Shown here piece after piece: positions 34,449 through 42,947 of a stretch of 64,000 bases of DNA. Position 1 is the stretch's first letter, and each line of letters starts with the position of its first letter. The DNA is from Chaetoderma sp. LZ-2023a. Taxonomy: Eukaryota > Mollusca > Caudofoveata > Chaetodermatida > Chaetodermatidae. Where the stretch lies: NCBI GenBank assembly GCA_034401795.1, contig CM067370.1, positions 107,841,387 through 107,905,386 of the forward strand, written 5' to 3'. The notes under the pieces are model-generated. The model was not told the DNA's origin. It saw nothing but the letters and a program-made list of their open reading frames with translations, and ran no database searches. The position numbers and the translations under genes were made by a program.

Positions 34449-34511
34449 ATATACTATAGCATGTTAATATTACCGCAACTCACATACTGGAACACTATGT
34501 GGACTAACACT

Positions 34512-35040
34512 AGTAGTAGTGTCGGGATTAAAATGATACCACCTCCCTCAACTGGCCGCCGTTCAGCGATCCGTGGCCCCCACCACCCTCTCAATCCCTG
34601 GGCTTGCATGTGGTTGGTGTAGGCCTCTAGATGGAGGTTGCAGGTGGTTGGGATATGACTCAAGATGGAGGCCCCCAGGGATTGAGAGGGCAGTGGGGCC
34701 ACGGATCGCCGAACGGCAGGCAGTTGAGGGAGGTTGTATCATTTTAATCCTGACACTACTACTAATGATACCACCGCATGGCCTGCCAGAGCCGTGGCCC
34801 CCACCACCCTCTCAAGCAGCGGAGACTGCGGGGTACCACCTCCCTCAACTGGCCGCCCGATCCATGGCCCCCCCCCCCCCACTGCCCTCTCAATCAGCGC
34901 TGACCGCAGTGGTCTCCGCTGCATAGAGTGCGGGGGCCACCACGTGCCCAGACAGGCATCCACAGGGATATACACCACCCACAGGTACTGATCGCCACAC
35001 ATAATAGGGTCTGAAGGCCCATTTAGAGACAGGCATCCAC
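34512..35040. repeat. Polinton left terminal inverted repeat, internally fold-back
   Basis: Pairs with 53905-54402. The outer 253 bp (34512-34764) are themselves a palindrome: agtagtagtgtcgggatta... at one end, ...aatcctgacactactact at the other, with 'ctccctcaactggcc', 'gatccgtggcccccacc' and 'cctctcaatccctgg' each in both orientations. Blocks such as 'ggaggcccccagggattg' also lie inside. Confidence 0.85.
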
Positions 35041-35067
35041 AGGGATATACACCACCCACAGGTACTG
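34945..35067. repeat. About 76-bp tandem repeat at the inner edge of the Polinton TIR
   Basis: Unit: gacaggcatccacagggata + tacaccacccacaggtactg + atcgccacacataatagg + gtctgaacgcccatttaga. Copies at about 34958 and 35031, continuing after the DIRS at 42051-42185, and inverted at 53905-53960. The DIRS is inserted within one unit between ggtactg and atcgcc. Confidence 0.8.
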
Positions 35068-35243
35068 TTCTCCTTCGATCAATACTCACCATTCTGTTAC
35101 TTCTGATATACAGCTGGCCTTGACAGCGGCTCTAGGTTTATAGACTTAGAAAGCTTTACCGACTCCTGGGAACCGGGTACTCGGCTCCCCACTGCCGAGT
35201 ACCCGTTTACCATAGAGCTCATTCTTGTTTGCATAGCAACAAG
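35068..35243. repeat. DIRS left inverted terminal repeat
   Basis: Starts ttctccttcgatcaatactc. From 35081 it is the inverse of 41850-42013 (cattctgttacttctgatat, gctttaccgactcctgggaa, ccgggtactcggctccccac). The outer 13 bases are unique to this end. Confidence 0.9.
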
Positions 35244-36193
35244 AGCAATACATGCTTTTTGCATTAAGGATTTTAGTGTTTTAAAATAATCTAAGTCTTT
35301 AATCAGTGATAGTTTGTGTGTTCTGAAAGGATTAACTAAGAACTATGGAGAATACCGCCCAAGACAACCAGGTTGTATTGTTCTTTATTATCCATAGTTA
35401 AAAGACTTAGGTCTCTAAATTTCGTTGTGTCGCATGTTCCAATTTCTGACCCCATAGAATCTGGGACGTGTGCTAGCAACGATATATGCCAGACGATCGC
35501 CTTCTTTAAACCCCAACAGGCGATCGGCAGATATGAAAATAGGTGTTTGCTACGGTATTTCTAACACGAATATCGGCTGACGTCGTTCTCCGTAGATTCC
35601 GAGCGGGTGACGTCACACCCGGTCGCTCGGATGTTTATGTGAAGAAAAATTTTTTCATTAATTCGCGCATCTTATTCTGTGTGCTGCGTACTAAAAATGG
35701 TACCGGAAACTTTAGAATGATCAGGTTTACGTGCGATCACGATCGGTTTGCAATGATCGGTGGTTTCAAAATTCTTGAGTAGATGTGTGGTCTGCGGTTT
35801 TACCGTGTGAGACAGCAGTTTTGTTATAACATTTTGTTGTTTTCTTCACATATCGTGCTGCGTTCGTTAGGAGTATAATTTATATTGATTAGTAAATATA
35901 CCCTGAATGCTATGCGATATGATTCCTGGAGCCGTTACACATCCTGTAGGATCTATTATGGGTGTGTTGTGCCCGCCGCGTACTTGTCGTCATAATCAAT
36001 GCGATCGTTGTTGTAACGTGGTGGGGTGGGGTGCGGGGAGGTTACGGTTAATTTATGAGTCAAAATATTTGAAAATTAATTGTCTGCCTTCCATCCGTGT
36101 CTCGTTCCGCTTGTTTATTGTAGGTTTGTGCTTATTTTATAGGCCAAGCCAGCCCCGCCATCATGTGACGACTGCCATAAGTTTGTCCGTGTA
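35244..36193 (+). other. DIRS 5' leader
   Basis: About 950 bp with no recognisable ORF product. Contains cagatcgcc-like blocks and short direct repeats ('gatcgccttctttaaacccc' / 'gcgatcggcag'). Presumably promoter and untranslated leader; no TATA box stands out. Confidence 0.5.
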
Positions 36194-38275
36194 ATGTTCA
36201 AGGACCATGTCTGTTTTAGGTGTGCCCTGTGTAATATAGATCATAGGTGTAATGTTTGTGCAGTGTGGTCCGTCGAAACGATGGTTAAGTTCCTTGCCCA
36301 GAAGGACTTGGCTGGGTCTGACGCGGGGTCAGGCGGTCCGAGAGGAAATCGTGGAGCGCCCGGTTCGGCTGGTGGGGGTGCTCCACGTCCCCAGCTGGAG
36401 GTGGCGGAGATGGCACCGCCGGCGTGGTTTGGTCCGGCTATGCAGGGTTTTCTGCATAGCGTTCTGCCCACGCTGGTGTCGTCCCTGCTACCAAAGGTTG
36501 GGGGGCAGTTTCTCCCCATGCCTGGTACGGATCCTGTCCTCGGACAGGATTCTGGACTGGTTACCGAGGGGGCCGTCTCGTACGGCCCCCTGGCGGGCCC
36601 GTCTGGCTTCGGCCAGATGGGTTCTGTCTCTCTGCGGCCACCTCCGGGTGGTCCAGTAGCGGTGGCCGGTCCGTCAGGTGTGGGAGCCGTCCGCCAGGAC
36701 GGCTCCACGGTTGAATCGTCTAGTGACGGCTCTTCGGAGTCTGAAGACGATGAGGCCGAGGAGGAGAGGTTGCTGCGGCCCGTGAAGCCGCAGGTGGAGA
36801 ATATGGAGGTTGATTCCGTCTTGGACGGAACCGGCTTCCATTTGTCTGGTTTGGCGCAAGCCAGGTCAGCGGCTCCACCTGCGGCTGAGGCCAATCCGTT
36901 ACCGTGCACTGGTTCCGCGTGGCTTGGTTTGTCACCAGCCGTCAGGGGAACGGGTGTGCCGGGCCAGGCGTGGTACTCACCTATCTCGCCTGGTCCGGCA
37001 GCCGGACATGGGGTGCCGTTAGCGCCCGTGTCCGGCTATGGTTCCGTGACGGTTACGGGTCCGTACGGTTTTCCGTGCGGACCTACCCCATGGACCGGAG
37101 TGTTTCATGGGGTGGCGGCGGAACCGTGTGGTAGTGGAGTGCCTGGCGTGTCAGCCGTGGCTCCTTGCCGGGAGGCCGTGGCTGGCAGACCCGTGAGCAC
37201 GTCAACGGGTGACGTGTTTGCGGGGGTATCTTCTTCGGAGGTAGATTGGTCTGATGCTCTGGCGTGGCTAGCCAGAGTGGACCCGTCTGTGGTTTCGGCC
37301 ACGGCCGATGAAGATGCGCCCCGTCCGTCGGTTGCGTCGATTAGGACGGGGATTTTGCCCGCGGCCCGGATCCAGTCAGTGGGACTGGATCCACGGTTCA
37401 TTGATTTGTTGGATGCTATTTATAGTAAACAACTAATGACCAAGGGTCAGCTCCCTGCGGCCTCCAGGGAGGTGCGGGCAAGATGTCGTATTCCGCGGGG
37501 TGAATACGACAGGTATGGTGTAGTCCCGTCGGTCACGGAGGATGACCGATGGGTACTGGGCGTCCAGAGTGCCGGGTCGGGTGGTCCCGGTCCGGCACTA
37601 GTGGATAAGTCCCAGGTACACCAGGAAGAAGTCCTGGCCCTATGCGATGAGGGTGTGAGGGCAGCGATGAGCGCCGTCAATCACTCTTATCGTCTACTTC
37701 AGTCGGTGTGGGCTGAAGCGGGGGCAGGCCACGCTGTGCCACCTGTGGCGCTATCGTGTGTTAATGACGGCTTGGTGCTGTCAATGGACGCATTGGCAAG
37801 GGTGCAAGCGCGAGTGACGAAGTCCAGGAGGCAAATGGTCATTGACCATATGCGTCCGGCTACGGCAGTCAGGGAACGTCTTCTTGGGACGCCCCTGACA
37901 GGGCCTAGCATCTTTGGTGGCCAAGCGCGGGCCATCTTAGAGGACACCGCCAGTATTGCGCAGAATCGGTTAGCGGTAAATCTACAGCTAGAGCTAGTGC
38001 GGCAAGCGCAGGCACTAGGGGCTGTGGGCAAACCGCTAACGGGACAGCCTTCAAAGAAACAGAAAAAGCATAAGAGCAAGGCAAAAGCCAGGCCTATTGC
38101 GACGTCTGTTTCGGCTGGGTTCTCGGAGCCGCCGCCGGCGAAGAAACCCAGGAAGGTTGTAGAGGCGCCTACCCTCCCCAATGTTGCTCCTGACCGCCCT
38201 AGAGGTGGGAAGGGCAAGGGGAAGGGTAAGGGTAAGGCCTCAAAGGGCGGACAGAAGGGGCCGAAGCGTACCTGA
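36194..38275 (+). CDS. DIRS ORF1, gag-like protein, 693 aa, intact
   Basis: The N-terminus has a Cys-rich patch (CFRCALCNIDHRCNVCAVWS, residues about 8-27), then VKFLAQKDLA. A long Gly/Pro/Ser-rich low-complexity middle with an acidic stretch (SSSDGSSESEDDEAEEE, about 175-190) follows. The more ordered part (about 350-620) includes VDWSDALAWLARVDPS and VQARVTKSRRQMVIDHMRP. The tail is Lys/Gly-rich and basic (KKQKKHKSKAKA, GGKGKGKGKGKA), suited to nucleic-acid binding. No CCHC knuckle. The ORF at 62081-64000 has the same layout, including the Cys-rich start and a W-x-x-x-L-x-W block, which supports gag function. ATG at 36194 is used because it keeps the Cys-rich patch; the ATG at 36281 is a fallback. 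Confidence 0.85.
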   Translation: MFKDHVCFRCALCNIDHRCNVCAVWSVETMVKFLAQKDLAGSDAGSGGPRGNRGAPGSAGGGAPRPQLEVAEMAPPAWFGPAMQGFLHSVLPTLVSSLLPKVGGQFLPMPGTDPVLGQDSGLVTEGAVSYGPLAGPSGFGQMGSVSLRPPPGGPVAVAGPSGVGAVRQDGSTVESSSDGSSESEDDEAEEERLLRPVKPQVENMEVDSVLDGTGFHLSGLAQARSAAPPAAEANPLPCTGSAWLGLSPAVRGTGVPGQAWYSPISPGPAAGHGVPLAPVSGYGSVTVTGPYGFPCGPTPWTGVFHGVAAEPCGSGVPGVSAVAPCREAVAGRPVSTSTGDVFAGVSSSEVDWSDALAWLARVDPSVVSATADEDAPRPSVASIRTGILPAARIQSVGLDPRFIDLLDAIYSKQLMTKGQLPAASREVRARCRIPRGEYDRYGVVPSVTEDDRWVLGVQSAGSGGPGPALVDKSQVHQEEVLALCDEGVRAAMSAVNHSYRLLQSVWAEAGAGHAVPPVALSCVNDGLVLSMDALARVQARVTKSRRQMVIDHMRPATAVRERLLGTPLTGPSIFGGQARAILEDTASIAQNRLAVNLQLELVRQAQALGAVGKPLTGQPSKKQKKHKSKAKARPIATSVSAGFSEPPPAKKPRKVVEAPTLPNVAPDRPRGGKGKGKGKGKASKGGQKGPKRT

Positions 38276-38332
38276 GGGTACGCAAGCTCCCTTCATATCC
38301 GCCTGGACCGCACCTGTGCGACAGGAACAGCG

Positions 38333-39031
38333 GTGCCAGTTATACCCGTCGTGCCTAGAACGAAATGGTTCTCACTCTCTCTCGTTAAGAAAGGGGGGGG
38401 GGGGCGGACTGCGAGCCGGATAACCCCGTTAGACGTCGAGGCGTCTATGGTGGGTGGAAGGCTCATGCGTTTCGTCGAGGCTTGGCGAGGTGTGACGTCA
38501 GACAGTCTGGTCCTGGGATGGTTATCCCAGGGTTACATGCCGGAGTCGTGGGACTTTCCGCCACAAAATCTGTCTTTGGCACCTGTCTGGACACCCGTAC
38601 CAAGGGAGCCAGACAAGTTAGAAGCCGTTCAAAAGGAAGTGTCGGGTTTGCTTCTGAAGGGAGCAATAAAACCAGCAAACCGGAACACTCCAGGCTTCTA
38701 TTCAAACATGTTCCTTGTCCCCAAGAGCACAGGGGGATGGAGACTCAATCTCAGGCCATTAAATTGGTTTATCCATACGCCTCGGTTCCAGATGGAAACG
38801 CCGAGGTCGGTAATGGCGGGATTGAGGAAAGGAATGTGGTGTGTATCGATCGATCTGAAAGATGCATATTTCCACATTCCGATGAATTGGAGTTGGCACA
38901 GGTTTCTGAGATTTGCGTTTCAGAATCAAGTATGGGAGTTTACAGTTCTCCCGTTTGGCCTGTCGACAGCTCCGAGGGTTTTCACAAGAGTGGTCCTTGC
39001 GGTGACAGCGTTTCTCAGAAATCCGAGTTGA
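38333..39031 (+). pseudogene. DIRS reverse transcriptase, N-terminal half, cut by a deletion
   Basis: RT fingers and palm: LLLKGAIKPANRNTPGFYSN, MFLVPKSTGGWRLNLRPLNW, then CVSIDLKDAYFHIPM (motif A with the first catalytic Asp) and EFTVLPFGLSTAPRVFT. The frame stops after AFLRNPS, where the family continues into the strand carrying the YLDD catalytic box. That box is absent in all frames; the text jumps to SELTPTQHFVYLGM in another frame at about 39020. The loss is on the order of 40 residues (inferred from family layout) and changes frame. The RT is therefore non-functional. A poly-G run (38394-38403) near the start is a second possible weak point. Confidence 0.9.
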
Positions 39032-40353
39032 CGCCCACTCAACATTTCGTTTATTTGGGGATGCGATTCGACCTCGAGGAGGGCAGGGTTTACCCATCAG
39101 AGCCCAGAGTGGTGTCTCTGTTAGCCATCCTCAGGAGTTTTCGAGTGGGAAACCACATTCAGGCGAGGCGGTTCCTTCAGATGCTGGGCATGATGGTCTC
39201 CATGGAGCAGGTTATCCCGTACGCTGCTCTAATGCGAAGACCTATCCAGTTGTATCTGATGTCTCTGTGGAAACAGAGAACAGAACCCTTGTCAAAACTG
39301 GTGCCAGTTTTAGAGCCGATAATATCGCATCTTCTATGGTGGAAACAGCGTCAGAATCTCCTAATAGGGGTTTCGCTGCACCTACCCCACCCCCAGCTGT
39401 CCGTTTACACGGATGCATCGCTGGAAGGGTGGGGTGCCTGCCTGGGAGAACACCAGGTCTCGGGCACATGGACTCTCCCGGAGAGTCAGCTGCATATCAA
39501 TCTGTTGGAAATGATGGCAGTGGAACTGGCGTTGGAAGAGTTCCTTCCGATGATCAGGGGCAAGGTGATATTGATACGGTCGGACAATTCGACAGTAGTA
39601 TCATATATAAATCGCCAAGGAGGGACCAGGTCACCCACCCTGTGCATCAGGGTGTGGCACTTGATTCAATGGTGCAGGAATTACTCGGTTGTTTTGAAAG
39701 CAGCTCATATTCCTGGCCGATTGAACATTCTGGCGGATGCTTTGTCTCGCAGACAGAGAATCTTGCCAACAGAATGGTCCCTCAACCCTCCAGTTCTACG
39801 ACGGATCTTCGAGCATTGGGGCAAACCCAACGTGGACTTGTTCGCCACAAAGGAAAATGCTCAAATCATGACATATGTCTCGCCGATTCCAGATCCAAAT
39901 GCCGTCGATACAGACGCTCTGGCGATAAGCTGGAGAGGGATGCACGCTTACGCGTACCCACCCACCATTCTTCTTCCGAAGGTATTGGTGAAGGTCAGGG
40001 AGGAGCCGTGTCTGGTCCTGCTAATAGCACCGTATTGGCCGAGCAGGGCGTGGTTCACGGATCTTCTGGATCTGCTGGTGGAAAATCCTGTGCAGTTGCC
40101 CGAGATTCCGAACATAATCTCCCAGGCCAAGGGACGCTTCCTACACGAGCGTCCCGAAATGTTCAAATTGACTGCGTGGATGTTGTCAAACAACGTTCCA
40201 CGTCGGAAGGCTTTTCTCGACAAGCTGCTGATTTCATCGCGGCTGCGAGAAGGAGGTCAACCTTCAAGTCGTATAACAACAAGGTTAACAGATTTGCAGA
40301 CTGGTGTGAAGAAAAGGGTATTGATACCTTTCAATCCACTATTCAGCAAATAG
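39019..40353 (+). CDS. DIRS ORF2, remainder: RT thumb, RNase H, methyltransferase-like domain
   Basis: Open in frame 1 from upstream (38482), but only the part after the RT deletion is real. RT thumb: YLGMRFDLEEGRVYPS. RNase H: LSVYTDASLEGWGACL (Asp), INLLEMMAVELALEE (Glu), VILIRSDNSTVVSYIN (Asp), HIPGRLNILADALSR (Asp), so all four catalytic acids are present. Then the DIRS-specific C-terminal domain often described as Dam-like methyltransferase: PNVDLFATKENAQ and LIAPYWPSRAWFTDLL. The last 60 codons overlap the recombinase gene in another frame, as usual in DIRS. Confidence 0.88.
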   Translation, partial: KSELTPTQHFVYLGMRFDLEEGRVYPSEPRVVSLLAILRSFRVGNHIQARRFLQMLGMMVSMEQVIPYAALMRRPIQLYLMSLWKQRTEPLSKLVPVLEPIISHLLWWKQRQNLLIGVSLHLPHPQLSVYTDASLEGWGACLGEHQVSGTWTLPESQLHINLLEMMAVELALEEFLPMIRGKVILIRSDNSTVVSYINRQGGTRSPTLCIRVWHLIQWCRNYSVVLKAAHIPGRLNILADALSRRQRILPTEWSLNPPVLRRIFEHWGKPNVDLFATKENAQIMTYVSPIPDPNAVDTDALAISWRGMHAYAYPPTILLPKVLVKVREEPCLVLLIAPYWPSRAWFTDLLDLLVENPVQLPEIPNIISQAKGRFLHERPEMFKLTAWMLSNNVPRRKAFLDKLLISSRLREGGQPSSRITTRLTDLQTGVKKRVLIPFNPLFSK

Positions 40354-41195
40354 CAGACTTTCTCTGTGAGCTGTTCTTTACAGGACTAGCTCCCGTCACA
40401 ATTGCTGGATACAAGTCAGCTTTGGCATCAGTTATCCCTTGTCTAGCCAACAGGGATAGTCCAGAGGTGGCCCAGTTAAACGTGATGTTGAAGGGAATGC
40501 GCAATCTCCGCCCGAGACAACCGGTAGTCATTCCAGCCTGGAGTCTATCTTTAGTGCTTAATGTACTGGCCAAGCACCCTTTCGAACCGTTGCGTTTGGC
40601 TAGTCTAAAGCATTTGACTCTAAAGGCAGTCTTTCTATTGGCAGCTTCCTCAGCTAGAAGGCGCAGTGAGATCCATGTGCTTTCGGCAGAGAGGAACCGA
40701 TTTATTGTTTCTGGAGAAGGTCTGCATCTTCTGCCAAGAGCAGAATTTATGTCAAAGAACCAATCTTTGAGATATCCCGGCAAACCGATCATTATACCGA
40801 AGTTAACCAGGTTTGATCGTGATGCCAGTGTCTGGTGCCCGGTCCGTGCTTTGACTAAGTACAAGAAACGGACTGACTCGTTACGGTCGAACGATAGACA
40901 TCTGTGGATCTGCCATAAAAAGCCTTATGGCGCCGCATCCATGGATACTATCTCTCGTTGGGTGGTCGAATGCATTCAGACTACTCATGAGATGGCGACT
41001 GGGCACCAGGTGCAGGGCGTAAGGGCACACGATGTTAGAGGAATAGCCGCCTCGACCGCCCTTTACAATGGTGTTCCGTTAGAGGACATCATGGCCATTG
41101 CACAATGGCACTGTGAGTCCTCATTTACGGATTACTATATGAGGGATGTGTCAGACTCAGCCAATCCACTCGCTTTAGCTGTTTTGAAACGATAG
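40176..41195 (+). CDS. DIRS tyrosine recombinase, intact
   Basis: Catalyses integration of the circular DNA intermediate by a topoisomerase-like Tyr mechanism. The SAM-like N-terminal domain starts near RQAADFIAAARRRSTFKSY. The catalytic set is complete: Arg I in LAASSARRRSEI, His-x-x-Arg in GVRAHDVRGIAAS and nucleophile Tyr in SSFTDYYMRDV; IAQWHCESSF supplies the second His/Trp position. The frame is open back to 39267, but 39267-40175 is only the shadow of ORF2; the start inside this stretch is not certain and no ATG near 40176 is convincing (GTG codon given). Ends at TAG 41193-41195. Confidence 0.9.
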   Translation: MDVVKQRSTSEGFSRQAADFIAAARRRSTFKSYNNKVNRFADWCEEKGIDTFQSTIQQIADFLCELFFTGLAPVTIAGYKSALASVIPCLANRDSPEVAQLNVMLKGMRNLRPRQPVVIPAWSLSLVLNVLAKHPFEPLRLASLKHLTLKAVFLLAASSARRRSEIHVLSAERNRFIVSGEGLHLLPRAEFMSKNQSLRYPGKPIIIPKLTRFDRDASVWCPVRALTKYKKRTDSLRSNDRHLWICHKKPYGAASMDTISRWVVECIQTTHEMATGHQVQGVRAHDVRGIAASTALYNGVPLEDIMAIAQWHCESSFTDYYMRDVSDSANPLALAVLKR

Positions 41196-41698
41196 TTAGT
41201 GACCACACTGCTTTTCCCCTTTTTTCACTTTGGTAAGAAAAGAACCTAAAGCAGGCATGGTCAAGCGAGAGGATGTCAACCAGATTGTGTCACTGATGGC
41301 CGAACCGGTGAATGGTTGTAGGCGGTACGTCTGAAGTCCTGTTATCATAAGGTAATTCAACAAGTGAGAGTTTTTTGTATTATGTATATGTATCATGTTC
41401 ATTCATCTTATATATTCATGCTCATTCCCAGGCTAATACAAGCGATATGCAGGGAGTAGTTAACCCTCTTGGCATATTGGTGTTTCAGGCGAGATACATG
41501 TTCGTTAGTTCTCTCCCTTTTCTTAGGAGGAAAAAGGGTGGGGGGGGGGGGGCTGTGACGCGAATGTGATTCGGTTCCGTGAACTTGACGGTCCTTTTAG
41601 GTCTCCGTTAGTCAAGTTTGAAGTCTAAAATCTTTCTCCAAGGGGCAAAATTAGCATGTATGGCTTGCCCCTTCCCACCAGGTTACTGATCAAATCTG
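41196..41698 (+). other. DIRS 3' region between recombinase and complementary region
   Basis: About 500 bp, non-coding, with a poly-G run at 41540-41551. Confidence 0.6.
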
Positions 41699-41802
41699 GT
41701 GTATATCAGAAGTAACAGAATGGTGAGTATTGATCGAAGGAGAATGCAGGAAATGTCAATTTCCCTTTCTCCGAGATCTAACAATACTCACCATTCTGTT
41801 AC
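41699..41802. repeat. DIRS internal complementary region
   Basis: Left part (41699-41744, ...tattgatcgaaggagaa) is the inverse of the outer left end 35068-35114. Right part (41745-41802, tgcaggaaatgtcaatttcc...) is the inverse of the outer right end 41993-42050. The two ends meet at agaa|tgca, the junction needed to circularise the DNA, which also fixes both element edges. Confidence 0.95.
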
Positions 41803-41849
41803 AGACCCAGCCTCCCAGCCCCACGGAGGCAAGCCATAGTTTTCTCTTG

Positions 41850-42050
41850 TTTGGTGGCTATGCAAACAATATGAGCTCTATGGTAAACGGGTACTCGGCA
41901 GTGGGGAGCCGAGTACCCGGTTCCCAGGAGTCGGTAAAGCTTTCTAAGTCTATAATCCTAGAGCCGCTGTCAAGGCCAGCTGTATATCAGAAGTAACAGA
42001 ATGGTGAGTATTGTTAGATCTCGGAGAAAGGGAAATTGACATTTCCTGCA
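41850..42050. repeat. DIRS right inverted terminal repeat
   Basis: Inverse of the left repeat plus a 36-bp extension (gttagatctcggagaaaggg ... tttcctgca) found only at this end and in the complementary region. Confidence 0.9.
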
Positions 42051-42186
42051 ATCGCCAGCACCACACATAATAGGTCTGAACGCCCAGACAGGGGATTTAC
42101 ACCACCCACAGGTACTGATCGCCACACATAATAGGGTCTGAACGCCCATTTAGAGACAGGCATCCACAGGGATATACACCATGAGT

Positions 42187-42430
42187 ATTGTTGCACAGAT
42201 TCACGCTATTGCAAAGCCGACTTGCTCCAGATGATTGACCAGGTCTGTGCCGGCGAGTGTCAGAAGCGACTCCCGAGCAATGAATACGGGAAGGTTTCGA
42301 GTGCTTACCGGGGGTCCTTGGAATCCCCAGTGAATACGTGAGTTTCGTCAGTTGGACGAGGAGGTGACTGCTAGCTTGCGAACCAAGGCTGTAGCGAGGT
42401 GGATGGAGGCCCATTCACTGGAGCGCTTAA
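42187..42430 (+). pseudogene. SAP-domain gene, duplicated copy 1 (broken)
   Basis: atgagtattgttgcacagat matches copy 2 (42487) but lacks about 40 bases, which removes the middle of the SAP helix pair, and the frame is open only in parts (FRQLDEEVTASLRTKAVARW is readable). Spacing between copies is about 300 bp, including a 'gcatccacagggatatacacc' repeat piece in front of each. Confidence 0.6.
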
Positions 42431-42486
42431 CTCTCCAACGCTGGTGGCCCCCGCACCCTATGCAGGCATCCACAGGGATATACACC

Positions 42487-42784
42487 ATGAGTACTGTTGC
42501 ACAGCTTCGCGCTATTGCAGAGCAATTCGGCCTTAGAGGTTACTCTAAGGCCTAGAAAGCCGACCTGCTCCAGATGATTGGACAGGTCCGTGCCGAGGAG
42601 TGGCAGAAGCGACTCCCGAGCAATGAATACGGGAAGGTTTCCAGCGCTTACCAAAGAGAATCCTTGGAATCCCCACAAGAAAGCGCAGCGGATGCGTGAG
42701 CGTCGCCAGTTGGACAAGGAGGTGACTGCTAGCTTGCGAGCCAAGACTGTAGCGAGGCAGATGGAGGCCCATCCACTGGAGTGA
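42487..42784 (+). pseudogene. SAP-domain gene, copy 2 (broken)
   Basis: MSTVAQLRAIAEQFGLRGYS is a typical SAP helix-extended-loop-helix start (DNA-binding domain common in virus-like elements), followed by a TAG where the family has a charged residue, then KADLLQMIGQVRAEEWQKRL. After a frame change near 42650 comes a basic coiled segment NPHKKAQRMRERRQLDKE to a stop at 42784. Position directly before DNA polymerase suggests a DNA-binding partner or a detached N-terminal domain. Confidence 0.6.
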
Positions 42785-42947
42785 TTAACTCTCAAACGCA
42801 GGATCGTTAAGCAATGCCGAGGTCTGAGCCCAACCTGGAGCATAAGGGGGCCGAGGTCTGAACCCTTAGCCCGGAGCATAAGGCGAGAAGACGAACACAT
42901 TCTCGACCAGCATCTCGGCGAAAGGGAGACAGAGGATAGAGGATAAG

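Larger units (their letters stand above)
35068..42050 (+). mobile_element. DIRS tyrosine-recombinase retrotransposon, structurally complete
   Basis: Edges are fixed by three observations: flanking Polinton repeat resumes exactly (ggtactg | atcgcc), the terminal repeats are inverted, and the internal complementary region contains the two ends joined. Order: left ITR, gag-like ORF1, RT-RNase H-methyltransferase-like ORF, tyrosine recombinase, internal complementary region, right ITR. No target duplication, as expected for recombinase-mediated integration. ORF1 and recombinase are open, but RT carries a deletion. High GC in the genes versus AT-rich surroundings also marks it as foreign to its site. 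Confidence 0.93.

Noticed and set aside
34573..35092. 117-aa ORFs on both strands of the Polinton left end
   Set aside because: Pro/Gly-rich translations of the terminal repeat, which is palindromic.
36241..36909. 222-aa minus-strand ORF opposite the DIRS gag
   Set aside because: GC-rich antisense shadow of an intact plus-strand ORF; no family features.
39267..40175. N-terminal 300 residues of the 642-aa frame that contains the recombinase
   Set aside because: This stretch is the frame shadow of RNase H/methyltransferase coding sequence; composition is Gly/Ser-rich without domain signature.
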